Counted from the stretch's first letter, positions 26,721 to 35,236 are shown. The stretch: 64,000 nucleotides of DNA from Curtobacterium pusillum (GCF_013359865.1 NZ_JABMCE010000059.1:26761-90760), one strand, 5' to 3'. The notes: generated from the letters alone by a model not told the origin. Numbers and translations: made by a program.

Positions 26721-26733
26721 GAAGGAGTCTTCC

Positions 26734-27954
26734 GTGGACATCTCGATCACCGGCTACGGCGCGGTCTCCCCGTTCGGGCACGGCGTGGGCGCGCTCTGGG
26801 ACGCCCTCGTCGCAGGCCGCTCGGGCGTGCACGTCCTCGAACGGTCCGGCTCGTTCTGGGAGCAGGTCCCGATCCGGGTCGGCGCCGACGCCGCGCTCGA
26901 CGCCGACACCGCGCTCGGCCGAGTGCGGGCGAACCGGCTGGACCGCAGCCAGCAGCTCGCGCTCGTCGCCGCCGACGAGGCCTGGGCGGATGCCGGCGCA
27001 CCGACGGTCGAGGGCGACCGGCTCGCGGTGGTCGTCGGCACGGGCATCGGGGGAGTGGAGACGCTCCTCGACGCCCACGACGTGCTCGGGGCCTCCGGCG
27101 CCCGACGGGTGTCGCCCCGGGCGGTGCCGATGCTCATGGCCAACGGCGCCGCCGCGCAGATCAGCATCGCGTTCGGAGCACGGGCGGGCGCGTACACGAC
27201 CGTGTCGGCGTGCGCGTCCGGGGCCGAGGCCATCGCGACGGCCGCGCGGCTCATCACCACGGGGGAGGCCGACGTCGTCATCGCCGGCGGGACCGAGGCC
27301 GCCGTGACTCCGGTCACGATGGCCTCCTTCGCGCAGTCCCAGGCACTCGCCAAGCCCGGCGACGACGACCCGACGACGCTCTCGCGGCCGTTCGACGTCG
27401 ACCGCCGCGGGTTCGTGCTCGGCGAGGGCGCCGGGATCGTCGTGCTCGAACGGGCCGACCACGCCGCCGCCCGGGCGCAGCGGTCGCACGGGACGCTCGC
27501 GGGGTGGGGCATCACCTCGGACGCGTTCCACATCACGGCACCCCTCGCCGACGGCAGCGAGCAGGAGCGCGCGATGACGGCAGCGATCCGGATGGCCGGG
27601 CTCACCGGCGCGGACGTCGACCACGTCAACGCCCACGCGACCGGCACCCCGGTCGGCGACGCCGGCGAGGCCGCGGCGATCGCCCGAGCGGTGGGGACCG
27701 GAGCGCTCGTCACGGCGCCGAAGGGCGCCATCGGGCACATGTTCGGCGCTGCCGGAGCTGTCGAGTCGATCCTCGCGGTCCGCGCGGTCGAGACCGGGGT
27801 CGTGCCGCCGACGCTGAACCTCGAGCGCCTCGACCCGGCGATCGAGCTCGACGTGGTGGCGGGGACGGCCCGGACGGCACCGGTCCGGACGGCGCTCAAC
27901 AACTCGTTCGGGTTCGGCGGGCAGAACGCCTCGCTGGTGTTCACCTCTGCTTGA
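26734..27954 (+). CDS. fabF: Beta-ketoacyl-ACP synthase II-like condensing enzyme
   Basis: 406-aa thiolase-fold condensing enzyme that elongates acyl chains with malonyl-ACP. The catalytic set is complete: Cys160 in SACASG, His301 in HATGTPVGD, Lys330 in APKGAIGH and His335. It is not in a fab operon; instead it stands alone under a divergent TetR repressor, so it is likely an inducible enzyme for altering chain length or for a special lipid. GTG start with GAAGGAG 6 nt upstream. The exact paralogue (FabF or secondary KAS) is not certain. Confidence 0.9.
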   Translation: MDISITGYGAVSPFGHGVGALWDALVAGRSGVHVLERSGSFWEQVPIRVGADAALDADTALGRVRANRLDRSQQLALVAADEAWADAGAPTVEGDRLAVVVGTGIGGVETLLDAHDVLGASGARRVSPRAVPMLMANGAAAQISIAFGARAGAYTTVSACASGAEAIATAARLITTGEADVVIAGGTEAAVTPVTMASFAQSQALAKPGDDDPTTLSRPFDVDRRGFVLGEGAGIVVLERADHAAARAQRSHGTLAGWGITSDAFHITAPLADGSEQERAMTAAIRMAGLTGADVDHVNAHATGTPVGDAGEAAAIARAVGTGALVTAPKGAIGHMFGAAGAVESILAVRAVETGVVPPTLNLERLDPAIELDVVAGTARTAPVRTALNNSFGFGGQNASLVFTSA

Positions 27955-27987
27955 CGCCGGCTGCTGTGCCCGGCGAACGCCCGGGCG

Positions 27988-29394
27988 TCAGTCGGTGGGG
28001 GTGATGGTCGATGCGGAGAGGGTGATGGTGTTCGTGTAGGACACGACGCGTCCGGTGAGGTCGGCGCCACGGAGGCTGGCCGCGCCGTTGACGAGGTAGT
28101 TGCCGACCGGGGCGGTCGCGGCGCCGAAGATGGTGGTGTTGGTTCCGAGGGTGGCGGTGGTTCCGACGATCCACCAGACGTTGGAAGGCTTCGCTCCGTT
28201 GGCGAGGACGATCTTGGCGCCCTCGGCCATGGTGAGGGCGGAGCTCGTGCGGAACACGAACCGTGCGGAGCTGTCACCCTTCGCGTCGAGGACGAGGGTG
28301 CCCGGGACGCTGAACGCACCGGTGGTCGAGGTGTAGACGCCGCCGTTGAGGGTGCCCGAGAGCGAGGGGTTGAGCGTTCGGCTCGTGGGGCGCTCGTTCA
28401 GGGCGCTGCGGGCGGCGGTCGCGGACGCCATGGCGCGGGCCGCGGCGGCGGTGTTGCGTTCCGTGGAGCCGCTGACGGTGACGCCGGAGACGGTGCTGCC
28501 GGGCGACGTCGCGACGGACCCGTACGCGGTCGAGAAGTGGAACAGGAGCGATCCGTCGGTGACGGAGGTGTTCGCCACCGCCGCGTACCCGGCCATGGAA
28601 CCGACGGCGATGGGTGCGTACGCCTTCGTCGTCCACGATGCGGTGGCGCGGGTCTGCTCGGTGAAGAAGCCCTGTGCGTGGGCGATCCCCGGGGAGGCGA
28701 GGCCGATGGCCACGACCGCTGCTGCGCCGATCGCGATCCTGGACACCCGAGCCGCCTGGTGACCGGTCGCCCTCGTCCGCGAGACGGGACTCGGAGTCGT
28801 CGTCTCCCGCATGCGCGGTCCCGGGTCCGGATCGTTCGTCGTGTCGTCCTCCTCGGGGGTGCGGGAAGAGAAGGCGGCGAGGACGATCGCGGCGAGGGTC
28901 AGCGCTGCCCAGGTGATGAACGCGACGGTGTTGCCGTGGCTGAGCCAGAGGACCGGGAGTCCCGCGTAGGGGACGAGGAGTCGGGCTTGTCCGGTGATGT
29001 CGTGACGGGTGACGCGCCACGAGTCGACGTCGGGGTTCGCGTCCCCTTTCGTCACGAGCGAGTTGTCGGGGTCGACGTGCACGAGCCGGTGGACGACGAG
29101 TTCACCCTCGGTGCGGAAGGTGATGACGCGCCCCACCGGGAGCGGGCTCGTCGCGGGCAGCGGTGTCGTCAGCACGACGTCGCCCGGGCTGATCCGGGGC
29201 TCCATGGACCCGGTCTGGACGACGGAACCCGTCCAGCCGAACAGGGCCGGGAGGAAGGCGATGGTGGCGAGGGCGGCGACGAACGTCAGGTACGCCCGTG
29301 CCGTCGTGACGAGGAGGAGTCCACCCCACCCGCCCCGCCGACCGAGCACGGCTGGTCCGGCGCGGTGCTGCGGGGCGGATGCGTGGGTACTCAC
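27988..29394 (-). CDS. SipW-like signal peptidase fused to DUF3494 ice-binding-like domain
   Basis: 468-aa fusion. N-terminal half: membrane helix (about 34-54), an ER/SipW-type S26B peptidase with catalytic Ser63 in TGSMEP, His102 in VVHR in place of lysine, and GD at 117-118, then a second helix (about 155-175). After an acidic linker comes a signal-peptide-like helix (about 218-240) ending SPGIAHAQGFF, then a DUF3494 domain (about 260-466) with LDAKGDSSARFVF and the WWIVGTTATLGTNTTIFG core. No stop separates the halves. An internal ATG at residue 195 (28812) lacks a good ribosome-binding site. GTG start, 17 nt after the camelysin-like gene. DUF3494 domains bind ice or act as adhesins in other species; the role here is inferred. 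Confidence 0.85.
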   Translation of the reverse strand: MSTHASAPQHRAGPAVLGRRGGWGGLLLVTTARAYLTFVAALATIAFLPALFGWTGSVVQTGSMEPRISPGDVVLTTPLPATSPLPVGRVITFRTEGELVVHRLVHVDPDNSLVTKGDANPDVDSWRVTRHDITGQARLLVPYAGLPVLWLSHGNTVAFITWAALTLAAIVLAAFSSRTPEEDDTTNDPDPGPRMRETTTPSPVSRTRATGHQAARVSRIAIGAAAVVAIGLASPGIAHAQGFFTEQTRATASWTTKAYAPIAVGSMAGYAAVANTSVTDGSLLFHFSTAYGSVATSPGSTVSGVTVSGSTERNTAAAARAMASATAARSALNERPTSRTLNPSLSGTLNGGVYTSTTGAFSVPGTLVLDAKGDSSARFVFRTSSALTMAEGAKIVLANGAKPSNVWWIVGTTATLGTNTTIFGAATAPVGNYLVNGAASLRGADLTGRVVSYTNTITLSASTITPTD

Positions 29395-29411
29395 GGTGTG
29401 TCGGTCCCGCG

Positions 29412-30032
29412 TCAGCTGGCGCTCGAGCTGGTGCTGCGGAACTCCCACACCACGTCGGCGCTGACCGTCGAGCCCTGCAGGGAGTCGATCTGCTGCTGGG
29501 TCATCCCGTCCGTGTTGAACTGCCAGGTCACCCGGTACGAGCGGGACTCGGAGGTGCCGTCGGTGTCCCAGGGGTGGCTGCCGGTGTCGTAGTTGTGCGA
29601 GGCCGACGCGACCGTGGAGAGCGGAGCGAACGTCGCGGTCGAGCCGTCCGGCGTGAACCCGGTGCAGTCGTTGAACGAGCCGCCCGTGCCGACCTCGACC
29701 TTGAACTGGATGTGCTCGGACAGCCCGGTGGTCGAGCTGAGGTTCGCGGCGTAGTCGCGCACCTCGCCGGGCACGTTCGCGTTGGAGGTCACGACGATGC
29801 ACTTGGTGCCGGTGTCGCCCGGGACGAGGTTGGTGACGCTGAACGCCGCGGCGCCCTTGTCGTCGTCCGTGAGTGCGACGGATCCGGCGGACCAGGAGTC
29901 TCCGGCGTTCCGGGTGGTGGCCGTGAAGGCGGCGTACGAGGAGTGCCAGACCAGGCCGCCCGCGATGACGATCGCGAGCGGCGCGGCGCCGAACCCCAGG
30001 AGCGTGCGCATGCGGGCAGAGGGCTTCTTCAT
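29412..30032 (-). CDS. SipW-dependent secreted protein, camelysin/TasA-like
   Basis: 206-aa exported protein. The signal peptide (residues 1-36) has a basic N-terminus, a hydrophobic core and a SSYAAFTATT junction typical of substrates of SipW-type peptidases. The mature part is beta-rich, with TNLVPGDTGTKCIVV and two cysteines (in TKCIVV and FNDCTGF). Relatives form or anchor extracellular fibres. AAGGGAA precedes the ATG. Followed after 17 nt by the signal-peptidase fusion, its likely processing enzyme. Confidence 0.82.
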   Translation of the reverse strand: MKKPSARMRTLLGFGAAPLAIVIAGGLVWHSSYAAFTATTRNAGDSWSAGSVALTDDDKGAAAFSVTNLVPGDTGTKCIVVTSNANVPGEVRDYAANLSSTTGLSEHIQFKVEVGTGGSFNDCTGFTPDGSTATFAPLSTVASASHNYDTGSHPWDTDGTSESRSYRVTWQFNTDGMTQQQIDSLQGSTVSADVVWEFRSTSSSAS

Positions 30033-30154
30033 GGTGGTGTTCCCTTTCGAGCGCCGGTGGTTGAACGGCACGTGGACGCCGCCCGCGACGCGGAGCGGCA
30101 GAAGGACCCGGAGCTCGGCCTGACATCGGCAACCCGCTCGTTCTCGTCCAGCAG

Positions 30155-30167
30155 TGAAGTTACTTCA
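30155..30167. promoter_or_regulatory. Palindromic operator candidate near marR gene
   Basis: TGAAGTTACTTCA is a perfect palindrome around a central T. A related direct repeat TGAAGTG (30228-30234 and 30241-30247) flanks a perfect 11-bp palindrome AGTGTCACACT (30231-30241). Both lie in the 256-bp gap between the secretion operon and the divergent MarR gene, which otherwise holds no gene. Confidence 0.5.
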
Positions 30168-30288
30168 GGGCCGAGATACTCGAAAGGTGGCGGATGCCCC
30201 CAGAGCGGGGGAATGCCTCTGCGATCGTGAAGTGTCACACTGAAGTGGCTCGAGGTCCGAGCGGACCTTGCAGAGTTGAGGCACTCAC

Positions 30289-30783
30289 ATGACGTTCCCC
30301 CCGGTGATGACGGCCCTCGCGGCGACGGCGGTGAACGAGCCGCCCCTCCTGGAGGCCGTTTCTGCGTTCGCTGCGCTGGAGCACCAGAACTCGCAGGTGA
30401 TCGGGGTCCTCTCCAGCAGGCTGGGTATCGGGAAGACCGACCTCCGGGCGCTCGTGTACCTGTCGCGGAACCCGGGGAGCATGCCGAAGGCGCTGGCCGA
30501 GCACCTGCAGCTCTCCACCGGGGCGACCACGAACCTGATCGATCGAATGGAAGCGGCGGGCCTGCTCACCCGGGTTCCCAACCCGGATGACCGACGGAGC
30601 TCCGTCCTCGAGCTCGCGGAGACCGGGGTGCAAGCAGCCCACGAGGTCAGCGTCTTCTACCGGCACGTGTTCCGCGAGGCGGTCGAACCCCATCACTTCA
30701 AGGTCCTCAGCGCTGCCATGCGATCCATCGGCGACGCCATCGGCCGAGCAGCAGAGGCCGCCGATCAAACGACCGGCGGCTGA
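30289..30783 (+). CDS. MarR family transcriptional regulator
   Basis: 164-aa winged-helix regulator. The DNA-recognition part is MPKALAEHLQLSTGATTNLIDRM-like (helix-turn-helix about 65-90) followed by the wing NPDDRRSSVLEL (about 99-110). It is divergent from the camelysin/signal peptidase pair, and palindromes in the shared gap suggest it controls that operon, itself, or both. GAGG lies 8 nt before the ATG. The ligand cannot be told. Confidence 0.9.
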   Translation: MTFPPVMTALAATAVNEPPLLEAVSAFAALEHQNSQVIGVLSSRLGIGKTDLRALVYLSRNPGSMPKALAEHLQLSTGATTNLIDRMEAAGLLTRVPNPDDRRSSVLELAETGVQAAHEVSVFYRHVFREAVEPHHFKVLSAAMRSIGDAIGRAAEAADQTTGG

Positions 30784-30803
30784 CGGGCGCGATCACGCCG
30801 CGG

Positions 30804-31661
30804 TCATGATGTCGGGGATGACGACGGCGCGAGGTCCTGCAGCCCGGTGACCCGCAGCAGGTCGAGCTTCGCGGCGTCCTCCGTGCCGGGCGCCGCCGTG
30901 TAGACGACGACGCGCAGGTCGCCGCCGGGGACGGTGAGGACGTCGCAGTCGACCTCGATCGGCCCCACGGGGGAGTGCACGCGCTTCCGGCTCGCACGGT
31001 GTACGGCGACCCGGCCGGTGTCCCACCGCCGTTCGAACTCCGGCGACTCGCGCCGCAGCCGGGCCACGAGTTCGGCGAGTTCTCGGTCGGCGGGGTAGCG
31101 TCCGACCGCCGTGCGGAGGTCGGCGGCGAGGTCGCTCGAGAACTCCTCCTCGTGGACGGCGTCCCACTCGATGCCGTCGTGGCCGTGCACGAAGTGCTGC
31201 CAGACGAGGTTCCGGTCGATGCCCGTCCACCGGCTCGGGTCACCGGTGAGGGCCGCCCAGAGGTCGTTCCAGAGGACGATGTCGTGGGCCGCGCTGAACA
31301 CGGCGAGCGGGACGTCACCGAGCCGGTCGACGATGCGCTGCACACCCGGGGTGATGTGCCTGGGCACGACCCGGTGCGATGGCGGAGCCGAACCGGCGAC
31401 GCGGCAGAGGTGGTCCCGCTCCTCCTCGGACAACCGCAGTGCGGTCGCGAGGGCGCCGAGGAGCTGCGGCGAGGGGTTCGTCGCCCGGCCCTGTTCGAGG
31501 CGGACGACGTAGTCGACGCTCACTCCGGCGAGCGCGGCGAGCTCCTCACGGCGGAGGCCGGGGGTGCGTCGGCCGGGTCCGGCCGGCAGGCCGACCTCCT
31601 CCGGACGCACCCGGTCGCGCCAGGAACGCAGCACACTCGCGAACTCGCTCACGTCCACCAT
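30804..31661 (-). CDS. Helix-turn-helix regulator with MmyB-like ligand-binding domain
   Basis: 285-aa XRE-family regulator. The N-terminal helix-turn-helix is in RREELAALAGVSVDYVVRLEQG (about 37-58). The C-terminal part (about 105-275) is the PAS-like MmyB domain with FSAAHDIVLWNDLWAALTGD. Relatives control neighbouring oxidoreductase genes; here an SDR gene is divergent 93 bp away and is its likely target. The frame is open upstream, but this ATG gives the standard N-terminus. A half copy of the repeat family lies directly upstream and provides GGGAGGCGCGGGG. Confidence 0.9.
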   Translation of the reverse strand: MVDVSEFASVLRSWRDRVRPEEVGLPAGPGRRTPGLRREELAALAGVSVDYVVRLEQGRATNPSPQLLGALATALRLSEEERDHLCRVAGSAPPSHRVVPRHITPGVQRIVDRLGDVPLAVFSAAHDIVLWNDLWAALTGDPSRWTGIDRNLVWQHFVHGHDGIEWDAVHEEEFSSDLAADLRTAVGRYPADRELAELVARLRRESPEFERRWDTGRVAVHRASRKRVHSPVGPIEVDCDVLTVPGGDLRVVVYTAAPGTEDAAKLDLLRVTGLQDLAPSSSPTS

Positions 31662-31663
31662 CC

Positions 31664-31682
31664 TCGCCCCGCGCCTCCCGGC
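31664..31682. repeat. GGAGGCGCGG half copy upstream of MmyB-like gene
   Basis: On the minus strand the sequence GGGAGGCGCGGGGCGAGG precedes the ATG by 0-2 nt. It matches the arm of the copy at 48478. Chance similarity in GC-rich DNA is possible. Confidence 0.4.
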
Positions 31683-31754
31683 TTCCCTGGTACTGGCGGT
31701 CCCACCGTCGTGCGGGGCCTGGGGGAGCCAGCCAGGAGCGCGCAGGCTGGGTGC

Positions 31755-32435
31755 ATGACGACGACACTCATCACCGGAGCCAACCGCAGTCTCGGCCTCG
31801 AGACCGTCCGACGCCTGATCGACGCGGGGCACACCGTGTACGCCGGGATGCGCGACACCGCCGGGGGAGACGACGCCCGCGCGCTCGGCGCCCACGTCGT
31901 GCAGCTGGACGTCACCGAGCAGGACAGCATCGACCGGGCGATCGCGACGATCCCGGAGCTCGACGTCCTCGTGAACAACGCGGGGATCCTCGGGACCTCC
32001 TTCGGGGTGGACGACCTCGACGCCGCGGCGATCAGCGCCGTGCTCGACACGAACGTCACCGGCGTGGTCCGCGTGACGCAGGCCGCGCTGCCGCTGCTCC
32101 GTGAATCGGCCAACCCGGTCATCGTGAACGTCGCCTCCGGGGTCGGGTTCCCACGCTGGCTGACCACGCCCGGACGGGACGAGTACCCGGTGCCCGCGGT
32201 GCCGTACGCGGCGTCGAAGGCGGCGCTCATCGCGCTGACCGTGCAGTACGCGAAGAACCTGCCGGGGTTCCGGGTGAACGCGAGCGACCCCGGGTACACG
32301 GCGACGGAGTTCAACGGGTTCGGTGGACACCAGACCGTGACCGAGGGTACGGACGCGACCGTCGCCCTGGCGTCGATCGGCCCGGACGGGCCGACCGGAC
32401 AGTTCCACGACCGGGACGGCGTGATCGCGTACTGA
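31755..32435 (+). CDS. Short-chain dehydrogenase/reductase
   Basis: 226-aa classical SDR. NAD(P) motif ITGANRSLG (6-14), LVNNAG (76-81), and the catalytic YAASK (Tyr about 150, Lys about 154) are present. The substrate is unknown. ATG without Shine-Dalgarno lies 6 nt after CAGGCT, so it may be leaderless. Divergent from the MmyB-like regulator, which is its probable controller. Confidence 0.93.
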   Translation: MTTTLITGANRSLGLETVRRLIDAGHTVYAGMRDTAGGDDARALGAHVVQLDVTEQDSIDRAIATIPELDVLVNNAGILGTSFGVDDLDAAAISAVLDTNVTGVVRVTQAALPLLRESANPVIVNVASGVGFPRWLTTPGRDEYPVPAVPYAASKAALIALTVQYAKNLPGFRVNASDPGYTATEFNGFGGHQTVTEGTDATVALASIGPDGPTGQFHDRDGVIAY

Positions 32436-32440
32436 ACGGG

Positions 32441-32490
32441 GGACGGACGGGAGGCGCGGGGCGGAGCCGTCACGCGCCTCCCGTCCGTCC
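32441..32490. repeat. GGAGGCGCGG-family palindrome, copy 3
   Basis: Perfect 18-bp arms (GGACGGACGGGAGGCGCG and its complement) around a 14-nt loop, 5 nt after the SDR stop and 30 nt before the stop of the convergent lipoprotein gene. Placement suits a bidirectional terminator. Confidence 0.88.
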
Positions 32491-32520
32491 GCTGGTCGGC
32501 TCCACCGCCACCAGCGCGCG

Positions 32521-32790
32521 TCAGCCCTTGGTGCCGGTGGTCGTGATGCCCTCGTCTGCGGCCAGGGTGGACAGGAACGCCCGCGTGTCGAGCGCGCCCT
32601 GCGCCATCTGCACGTGCACGTCGTCGCCGAGCCCGAACCTCATCGTGTCGAGCGTGCCGGAGAGACGGGCGTCCAGGGAGTAGTCGACCTCCGAGTCGTC
32701 CCGCGGCTGGATCCCGCTGGCGCACCCGGCGACGACGAGGGTCAGTGCGAGCAGCACCCCGCAGGCGGTCGTCTTCCGACGGACGGACAT
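32521..32790 (-). CDS. Small putative lipoprotein, 89 aa
   Basis: The N-terminus has SVRRKTTACGVLLALTL, a lipoprotein-type signal ending in the lipobox VVAGC with Cys23. The mature part of about 66 residues is polar and of unknown function. AGGAGG lies 7 nt before the ATG. It would be processed by Lgt, LspA and the Lnt encoded at 43561. Unrelated to its neighbours as far as can be seen. Confidence 0.8.
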   Translation of the reverse strand: MSVRRKTTACGVLLALTLVVAGCASGIQPRDDSEVDYSLDARLSGTLDTMRFGLGDDVHVQMAQGALDTRAFLSTLAADEGITTTGTKG

Positions 32791-32912
32791 GGTGCCTCCT
32801 CCCGCGCCCGCCGTCGGGTGCGCCCCGTGTCCGGTCCACCGGGAAGTGCTGCTCCCCGTCCGGCAGCGCGCTGGTCGCTCTGCTCCCCGTCCGGCAGGGC
32901 GCCGGACGCTGC

Positions 32913-33353
32913 TCAGTCGTGGACGTCGGCGCCGAAGCCCGGTCCCGGCCGCATCATCCAGCCGTCCGCATCGGGGAGCGGACGGAACCCGAAGCGCTCG
33001 TACAGCCCCTGAGCGTCGGCGGTGAAGAGCGCGAACCGCTTCAGTCCCAGTGGCTCGATCGCCTCGGTCACGCCCCGCACGAGGGCGACGCCGACACCGC
33101 GCCCGCGGGCGGCCGGGTCGACGAACACGTCGGCGAGCCAGCCGAAGGTCACCCCGTCGGTGACCACCCGCGCGTACCCGAGCTGGTCTCCGGTCGCGTC
33201 GTCGTAGACGCCGAAGTTGCGAGAGCCGGCGATGATCGCGTCCTGCGTCGCTCGGTCGCGGCCGCGTGCCCAGTAGGACTGCTCGCTCAGCCAGCGGTGC
33301 ACACGGGCGACGTCGAGGTCGCCGGGGTCATCGGAGAAGCGCAGTCCGTCCAT
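32913..33353 (-). CDS. GNAT family N-acetyltransferase
   Basis: 146-aa acetyl-CoA-dependent transferase. LADVFVDPAARGRGVGVALV contains the acetyl-CoA loop R-G-x-G-V/A (about 85-95), and YERFGFRPL is the usual C-terminal strand. The acceptor is unknown. ATG at 33353 gives the standard N-terminus; the frame extends 12 codons upstream without support. Confidence 0.9.
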   Translation of the reverse strand: MDGLRFSDDPGDLDVARVHRWLSEQSYWARGRDRATQDAIIAGSRNFGVYDDATGDQLGYARVVTDGVTFGWLADVFVDPAARGRGVGVALVRGVTEAIEPLGLKRFALFTADAQGLYERFGFRPLPDADGWMMRPGPGFGADVHD

Positions 33354-33410
33354 CCGTCCAGTCAAGCGGTCGTGGCGCCGCGGGGGCAACGGCCGATCCG
33401 ACGGTCATGG

Positions 33411-33432
33411 CCTGGAGGCGCGGTGCCGGTCC
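33411..33432. repeat. GGAGGCGCGG half copy
   Basis: CCTGGAGGCGCGGTGCCGGTCC equals the left half of the full elements. A second short half, CCGGAGGCGCGGGAC, follows about 15 nt later. It lies in the gap between the divergent GNAT and dehydrogenase genes; no right arm was found. Confidence 0.6.
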
Positions 33433-33501
33433 GGAACGTCGGCTCCCGGAGGCGCGGGACTGCGTCGCCGTCCGGCATCGCTGGTCTGTCAGGATGACGG
33501 G

Positions 33502-34533
33502 ATGCGCGCTGTGCAGTACACCTCGTTCGGGTCCGTGCCGTCGATCGTCGAGGTCCCCGACCCCGTTGCCCCCGAGGACGGCGTCGTCGTCCGGGTCGTC
33601 GCCACCGGGGTCTGCCGGAGCGACTGGCACGCCTGGAAGGGCCACGACGACACGGTCCGGCTGCCGCACGTCCCTGGCCACGAGTTCGCCGGGGTCGTCG
33701 CTGCGGTCGGGTCCCGTGTGGCCCGGTTCGCCGTGGGCGACCGGGTCACGGCGCCGTTCGTGTTCGCGTGCGGAACGTGCGACGAGTGCCTCGCCGGCGC
33801 CACCCAGGTCTGCACCCGCCAGCAGCAGCCCGGCTTCACCCTGCCGGGCTCGTACGCCGAGGCCGTGGTCGTGCCGCACGCCGATGTGAACCTCGTCGCG
33901 CTGCCGGACGCCGTCGGGTTCGTCGAGGCAGCCGGCCTCGGCTGCCGGTTCGGAACGGCGTACCACGCGCTGCACGCCCGGGGTCGGGTGGCCGGCGGGG
34001 AGTGGGTCGCCGTGTTCGGCTGCGGGGGAGTCGGGCTCTCCACCGTCCTCGTCGCGGTCGCCGCCGGTGCCCGGGTCGTCGCCTCGGACATCTCGCCGGC
34101 CGCGCTCGCACGTGCCGAGGCCCTCGGAGCGGAGACCGTCCCGATGGACGAGCGGGCCGTGGATGCCGTCCGGACGATCACGGGCGGCGGAGCGCACCTC
34201 TCCGTCGACGCGTTCGGTAGCCGGGCGACCTCGGTCGCCGCCGTGGCGTCCCTGCGCCCGCGGGGCCGACACGTGCAGGTCGGCCTGCTCCTCGACGACG
34301 AGGCGGCGCCCGCCATCCCGATGGGACGCGTGATCGCGGACGAACTCGAGCTGCTCGGCAGCCACGGGATCTCCGTGGGGGAGTACGCCGCGTTGCTCGA
34401 CGACGTCGTGGCCGGGCGACTCCGGCCGGCCGAGTCGATCGGACGGACGATCGACTTCGAGGACCTGCCAGAGGCGATCGTCGCGATGGACGGGCCGCCG
34501 ACATCGGCCGGCATGACGGTCGCCGTGTCCTGA
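33502..34533 (+). CDS. Zinc-dependent alcohol dehydrogenase (MDR family)
   Basis: 343-aa medium-chain dehydrogenase. Catalytic zinc ligands lie in GVCRSDWH and GHEFAG; the structural zinc site is CGTCDECLAGATQVC; the nucleotide motif is FGCGGVGLS (about 172-180). Several Cys/His ligands are intact, so it should bind zinc. The alcohol or polyol used is unknown. ATG lies 6 nt after CAGGAT with no Shine-Dalgarno, so it may be leaderless. Confidence 0.93.
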   Translation: MRAVQYTSFGSVPSIVEVPDPVAPEDGVVVRVVATGVCRSDWHAWKGHDDTVRLPHVPGHEFAGVVAAVGSRVARFAVGDRVTAPFVFACGTCDECLAGATQVCTRQQQPGFTLPGSYAEAVVVPHADVNLVALPDAVGFVEAAGLGCRFGTAYHALHARGRVAGGEWVAVFGCGGVGLSTVLVAVAAGARVVASDISPAALARAEALGAETVPMDERAVDAVRTITGGGAHLSVDAFGSRATSVAAVASLRPRGRHVQVGLLLDDEAAPAIPMGRVIADELELLGSHGISVGEYAALLDDVVAGRLRPAESIGRTIDFEDLPEAIVAMDGPPTSAGMTVAVS

Positions 34534-34542
34534 CGCGCGTCC

Positions 34543-35135
34543 TCAGCGCCGCGGCCGGTACACGTCGGCCTTCGCTCCGCCCTCGAACACCGTCGAGCTG
34601 ACCAGTTCGAGGTCGAGCTCGTCCGGGAGACCGGAGAAGATGCCGTCGCCCACGCCGAGCGCCACCGGGAGCACGACCAGGCGGTACTCGTCGACCAGGT
34701 CGGCCCGCACGAGGCTCCGGCAGAAGTCCGTCCCGCCCTGGGCGAGCACGTACTCGCCCTCCTCGGCGCGCAGTCGGTCGACTTCCTCGGCCAGGTCACC
34801 GCTGGCGGCCCGCGCTCCGGTCCAGGTGGCGGCCCGGGGGAGCCCGAACCCCCGAGGTCGACCACGGCGGGGTCGTACGACGGCTGTCGCGTGAACACCA
34901 CCTTCGGGATGCGGTTCATCGCGTCCGCCATCGGGGTCGTGCCGTTCGCCCAGAACCCGGCCACCGACTCGAACGTCCGTCGGCCGAACGCGTGCACGCC
35001 CGCGTTCCGGATCGTGTCGAGCACCCAGGCCGCAGAGTCCGGACTCGCGGCACGGAACATCCAGTCGGAGTCCGCACGAGCAGCCGCCACGTGGCCGTCG
35101 ACGGACATCGACATCTTCAGGACGAGCTTCCGCAT
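34543..35135 (-). pseudogene. Dihydrofolate reductase-family (RibD-like) protein, frameshifted
   Basis: The 5' part (MRKLVLKMSMSVDG through FGRRTFE and VVFTRQP) and the 3' part (VLAQGGTDFCRSLV through FEGGAKADVY) are in different frames. The break maps to a C5 run on the plus strand (34849-34853, G5 on the coding strand); adding one base there restores an uninterrupted protein of about 197 aa. It is either a recent pseudogene or a sequencing error in a homopolymer. Intact relatives are reductases of unknown substrate, common in actinobacteria. Confidence 0.8.
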
Positions 35136-35236
35136 CGAACACCGCCGGTTCCGAACGCCGCACGACGCTCACGTCGGCGATGCTAGAGGGGAGGGGCCAA
35201 GGCCGCCAGAGCGGCTCGGTGTTTCGCAGATGCGAG

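Noticed and set aside
29395..30132. N-terminal extension of the signal peptidase fusion
   Set aside because: It is an alternative frame over the camelysin-like gene and has no protein-like pattern; the GTG at 29394 starts the family N-terminus.
31662..32408. N-terminal extension of the MmyB-like regulator
   Set aside because: It runs antisense through the SDR gene; the helix-turn-helix N-terminus starts at 31661.
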